Of a stretch of DNA of 36,807 nt, positions 34,632 to 36,807 are shown one piece after another. Both the position numbers and the translations under genes were made by a program. Where the stretch lies: the NCBI GenBank assembly GCA_018814445.1, contig JAHIZV010000072.1, forward strand, positions 1-36,807, read 5' to 3'. Position 1 is the stretch's first letter. Every line of letters starts with the position of its first letter. The notes under the pieces were generated by a model. That model was not told the origin of the DNA and did not search any database. It was given only the letters and a program-made list of their open reading frames with translations. The stretch comes from Verrucomicrobiota bacterium (GTDB lineage Bacteria; Verrucomicrobiota; Kiritimatiellia; JAHIZV01).

Positions 34632-34750
34632 ATGGTTAATGGTTGATGGTTGATGGGGAATGGGAGAGGGGGAACAGTCAACTGACAACTATCAACAAAC
34701 AACATCCAGTGTATTGTGAGTTCAGCGTTGTGAGTTGATAGTTGAGCGTT
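34632..34750. repeat. cluster of heptamer repeats
   Basis: ATGGTTG-type units run at 34632-34666, CAAC-headed 7-bp units at 34679-34706 and GTT-ended 7-bp units at 34716-34750. All keep a period of 7 although the sequence changes. The region between the TSP3 gene and the ATPase holds no gene. Confidence 0.75.
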
Positions 34751-34762
34751 CTTCCCCAAATC

Positions 34763-34797
34763 ACATTCGCGCGTATTCGCGTCCATTCGCGGTTCTT
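34763..34797 (+). repeat. dispersed intergenic repeat, copy 2
   Basis: The copy has core GCGTATTCGCGTCCATTCGC followed by GGTTC. It matches copy 1 at 18735-18775 read on its minus strand. Confidence 0.8.
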
Positions 34798-34854
34798 ACA
34801 CCCAGTTCTCTGTAACCAAGCGGGGGAAGGCGTACAGATCGGACAAGACCTTGT

Positions 34855-34891
34855 ATATTCGGTTGACATTACCGAATATTCAATATATCTT
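34855..34891 (+). promoter_or_regulatory. promoter with 9-bp inverted repeat, possibly leaderless
   Basis: ATATTCGGT (34855-34863) and ACCGAATAT (34871-34879) are a perfect inverted repeat with a 7-nt spacer that embraces TTGACA (34863-34868). After 17 bp comes TATCTT (34886-34891). The ATG at 34899 follows only 7 bases later and no ribosome site is visible, so transcription may begin at or near the start codon. The inverted repeat could bind a regulator. Confidence 0.55.
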
Positions 34892-34898
34892 CAGATTC

Positions 34899-36056
34899 AT
34901 GATCGATCGCAAAGCAGAAGTGCAGGCTGTTCGCGGGTTGCTGAATCGGCACCGCGTTGTGGGCCTTATTGGTGCGCGCCAGGTGGGCAAGACGACACTC
35001 GCTCATATGGTTACTGAGGGAAGAGAGGGGTCGGTCACTTTCTTCGATATGGAGAATCCGGAGGATCAGGCCCGGCTGCAGGATCCGATGCTCGCACTGA
35101 AGGACTTGCGGGGGTTGGTAGTGGTTGACGAGGTACAGCGTGCTCCCGACCTTTTCGCGGTATTGCGTGTGCTGGCTGACCGGCGCGGTTCGCCTGCCCG
35201 GTTTCTCATCCTCGGCAGTGCGTCTCCGGAATTGCTGAGGCAAAGCTCTGAGACTCTTGCCGGCCGAATCGTTTATCATGAGATGGGCGGTTTCTCGCTG
35301 GACGAGATCGGAATCAAAAACCGTCAGAAGCTCTGGTTGCGCGGCGGTATGCCGCGATCCTACCTTGCACGCTCCTCAAAGGAGAGCTGGGAGTGGCGCC
35401 GGGGTTTCGTGCAGACCTTTCTCGAACGGGACCTCCCTCAACTCGGCATCAACATCAGCGCCATCACCATGCGTCGCTTCTGGACCATGCTGGCTCACTA
35501 TCATGCCCAGACGTGGAATGCTTCGGAGTTCGGCAGATCCTTCGGTGTTGCGGATACCACCGTACGCGGATATCTCGACCGGCTTGCATCGGCCCTGGCG
35601 GTACGCCTTCTTCACCCCTGGCATGAGAATATCGGCAAGCGCCAGGTGAAGGCCCCCAAAGTGTATGTGGCCGACTGCGGACTCCTGCATACGCTGCTGA
35701 ACCTGCGGACGCAGGAAGACCTCGAGACCCATCCCAAGGTGGGCGCCTCCTGGGAAGGTTTTGTGATCGACCAGATCATGCGGCAACTGGGTGCGGAGAA
35801 GGAGGAATGCTTCTTCTGGGCGACCCATGCGGGCGCCGAACTGGACCTGTTTGTAAACCGGGGCCAGACACGTCTCGGGTTCGAGGTCAAGCGAACCACG
35901 GCTCCAGCCGTTACGCCATCGATGCGACACGCCGTCGAGGACTTGAAACTGACGCAGCTCGATGTGATTCATGCGGGTGAATCTACGTTCCCGCTTGCGC
36001 CGCGTATCCGGGCAGTATCTCTCTCACGCTTATTGACGGATTTACCGTCCCTTTGA
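34899..36056 (+). CDS. AAA ATPase with DUF4143 domain
   Basis: The protein has 385 residues. ATG 34899 is preferred to a TTG 48 bp upstream, which would lie inside the promoter. The AAA_14 domain shows Walker A GARQVGKTT and Walker B GLVVVDEVQR, then LILGSASPELLRQ. The C-terminal half (YVADCGLLHTLL, WEGFVIDQI, AELDLFV, GFEVKRT) is DUF4143, a PD-(D/E)XK-like fold often found in mobile or defence-associated ATPases of unproven role. It stands alone between repeat-rich intergenic regions, consistent with acquired DNA. Confidence 0.92.
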   Translation: MIDRKAEVQAVRGLLNRHRVVGLIGARQVGKTTLAHMVTEGREGSVTFFDMENPEDQARLQDPMLALKDLRGLVVVDEVQRAPDLFAVLRVLADRRGSPARFLILGSASPELLRQSSETLAGRIVYHEMGGFSLDEIGIKNRQKLWLRGGMPRSYLARSSKESWEWRRGFVQTFLERDLPQLGINISAITMRRFWTMLAHYHAQTWNASEFGRSFGVADTTVRGYLDRLASALAVRLLHPWHENIGKRQVKAPKVYVADCGLLHTLLNLRTQEDLETHPKVGASWEGFVIDQIMRQLGAEKEECFFWATHAGAELDLFVNRGQTRLGFEVKRTTAPAVTPSMRHAVEDLKLTQLDVIHAGESTFPLAPRIRAVSLSRLLTDLPSL

Positions 36057-36075
36057 TCTGCCGGTTGCGGGAGAG

Positions 36076-36093
36076 CATCGGAAGTCTCCGATG
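36076..36093 (+). terminator. hairpin after the AAA ATPase gene
   Basis: CATCGGA, AGTC loop, TCCGATG is a perfect 7-bp stem 20 bp after the stop. No T-run follows, so termination is uncertain. Confidence 0.35.
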
Positions 36094-36135
36094 ACAGAGG
36101 TCAGAAGTCAGAGGTCAGAGGTCAGAGTTCAGATG
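36094..36135. repeat. heptamer repeat, TCAGAGG type
   Basis: Six 7-bp units: ACAGAGG, TCAGAAG, TCAGAGG, TCAGAGG, TCAGAGT and TCAGATG. Confidence 0.9.
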
Positions 36136-36147
36136 TCCCCCTTTCCC

Positions 36148-36181
36148 TCATTTGTGTGTATTCGTGTTCATTCGTGGTTCG
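36148..36181 (+). repeat. dispersed intergenic repeat, copy 3
   Basis: TGTGTATTCGTGTTCATTCG followed by TGGTTCG is the same pattern as copies 1 and 2 with CGCG changed to CGTG. Confidence 0.7.
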
Positions 36182-36363
36182 ATCCCCTTCCCGGTTCCCT
36201 CAGCCGAGACTAACCCGTCCTTCCCCGTTCGCGTGACAAACTGCCTTTTTTCGCTGGAGTGACCAGCATTCCGCCTTTTGTCCTCAGGGATGCGTTTTTT
36301 GAAATGGCTTGTGGGGCAGACCCTGCCCGTTGACGGGCCGCTTGTTCATGCGAAAATGGCTTC
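36182..36363. other. intergenic, no gene seen
   Basis: No gene is recognisable here. Together with the repeats before it and the transposase remnants after it, this forms a gene-free tail of about 750 bp after the ATPase. Part may be the upstream flank of the IS remnant at 36364. Confidence 0.5.
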
Positions 36364-36420
36364 ATGTATTTGAAGTGTCACAAGCGGTTCAAGGACGGAA
36401 AAGAACACCGCTATTGGAGC
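36364..36420 (+). pseudogene. N-terminal remnant of an IS4/IS1634-type transposase
   Basis: ATG 36364 opens a 19-codon stretch MYLKCHKRFKDGKEHRYWS that matches, from memory, the conserved beginning of IS1634-like transposases (DGKEHRYWS). The match ends abruptly at 36420, where an 11-bp tandem duplication begins. The rest of the gene is missing. Confidence 0.65.
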
Positions 36421-36442
36421 ATGTCCATTCGATGTCCATTCG
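36421..36442 (+). repeat. perfect 11-bp tandem duplication
   Basis: ATGTCCATTCG occurs twice in a row, exactly at the point where the IS remnant breaks off. It shares GTCCATTCG with dispersed repeat copy 2. Confidence 0.85.
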
Positions 36443-36560
36443 TGTCGGACCACAGGTTCTTCTAGAGCATCAAGGGTTTACGACATTCCGAGCATCGGAA
36501 ATTCGGTCTATGGAGCGATTTTTGTGCGCGTTTTTCCCTCCATACGTTTAGGTTCGCCGG

Positions 36561-36807
36561 ATGCCACGAGCCAATCGATATATTCTGCAGGGACACACCT
36601 ACCACGTAACTCATCGGTGTCATCCCCCTTCGCCATGAGTTGCTACGGAGGACGCGTGACCGATCCTTTCTACTTCGATTCGGTCTCGATCGGGATGCGT
36701 ACCGGAAGATGTTGCGGGATCGGTTGAGTTCTTTTCCGGTCGCTCTTCTCAACTACTGCATTACCTCTAATGAGAACTGCAGCGGGAGGCATACTGGACC
36801 GAAGCTC
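36561..36807 (+). pseudogene. decayed Y1/RAYT transposase, continuing off the window
   Basis: ATG 36561 begins MPRANRYILQGHTYHVTHRC, the typical start of this transposase family, then hits a TGA at 36636. The family pattern resumes in another frame (RFGLDRDAYRKMLRDRL ... LLNYCITSN). Straight after TSN, where HVHLL should follow, the sequence jumps to a later part of the protein in yet another frame (ELQREAYWTEA). The HUH motif and middle are therefore deleted. It is a different subgroup from the intact RAYT at 30486. Confidence 0.75.

Overview
The window looks like chromosomal DNA of a Gram-negative, PVC-type bacterium; Kiritimatiellota or Verrucomicrobiota is my best guess. This rests on family resemblance only: secreted proteins with thrombospondin type-3 calcium repeats, YadA-type repeat proteins with an S74 chaperone tail, REP-associated tyrosine transposases, and intergenic DNA full of heptamer repeats. 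I saw no rRNA, tRNA or CRISPR array.

Left part (1-18.7 kb, all minus strand) is a secreted alpha-glucan locus. It encodes two GH31 alpha-glucosidase-type enzymes (the first runs off the left edge), a GH57/GH119-type enzyme, and four secreted proteins that open with the same unnamed PSW-x-GVYG module. Three of the four follow it with BNR/sialidase-like repeats and starch-binding modules, and the fourth ends in a CBM21-like domain. Nine copies of a CBM25-like module (one of them divergent) are spread over five proteins. Two small, previously easily missed genes with good ribosome binding sites sit inside the cluster. The promoters carry paired LacI-family-like operators (core AAARCGTTT) whose centres are exactly 54 bp apart in two places. 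A third operator set lies before a GH13 alpha-amylase gene at 24.5-27.6 kb. Together these suggest one starch/glycogen/maltodextrin regulon. No LacI-type regulator and no transporter permease is in the window.

Middle part (19-24.4 kb, minus) is a tight group: a PotD-like substrate-binding lipoprotein, a hybrid sensor histidine kinase starting 10 bp after it, and an unusual fusion of a uridine-kinase-like P-loop domain with a DapA/NanA-type class I aldolase.

From 27.6 to 28.2 kb is a divergent intergenic region with operators, heptamer repeats and a possible structured 5' leader. Rightwards (plus strand) come two paralogous secreted YadA-head-like proteins with swapped C-terminal modules. They are separated by a REP/RAYT element whose right end overlaps both the transposase stop codon and the start of a 55-codon gene. 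That small gene, the second adhesin and a TSP3-repeat protein overlap by ATGA junctions. An AAA/DUF4143 ATPase with a possibly leaderless promoter follows. The right end (36.06-36.8 kb) holds repeats and remnants of two transposases.
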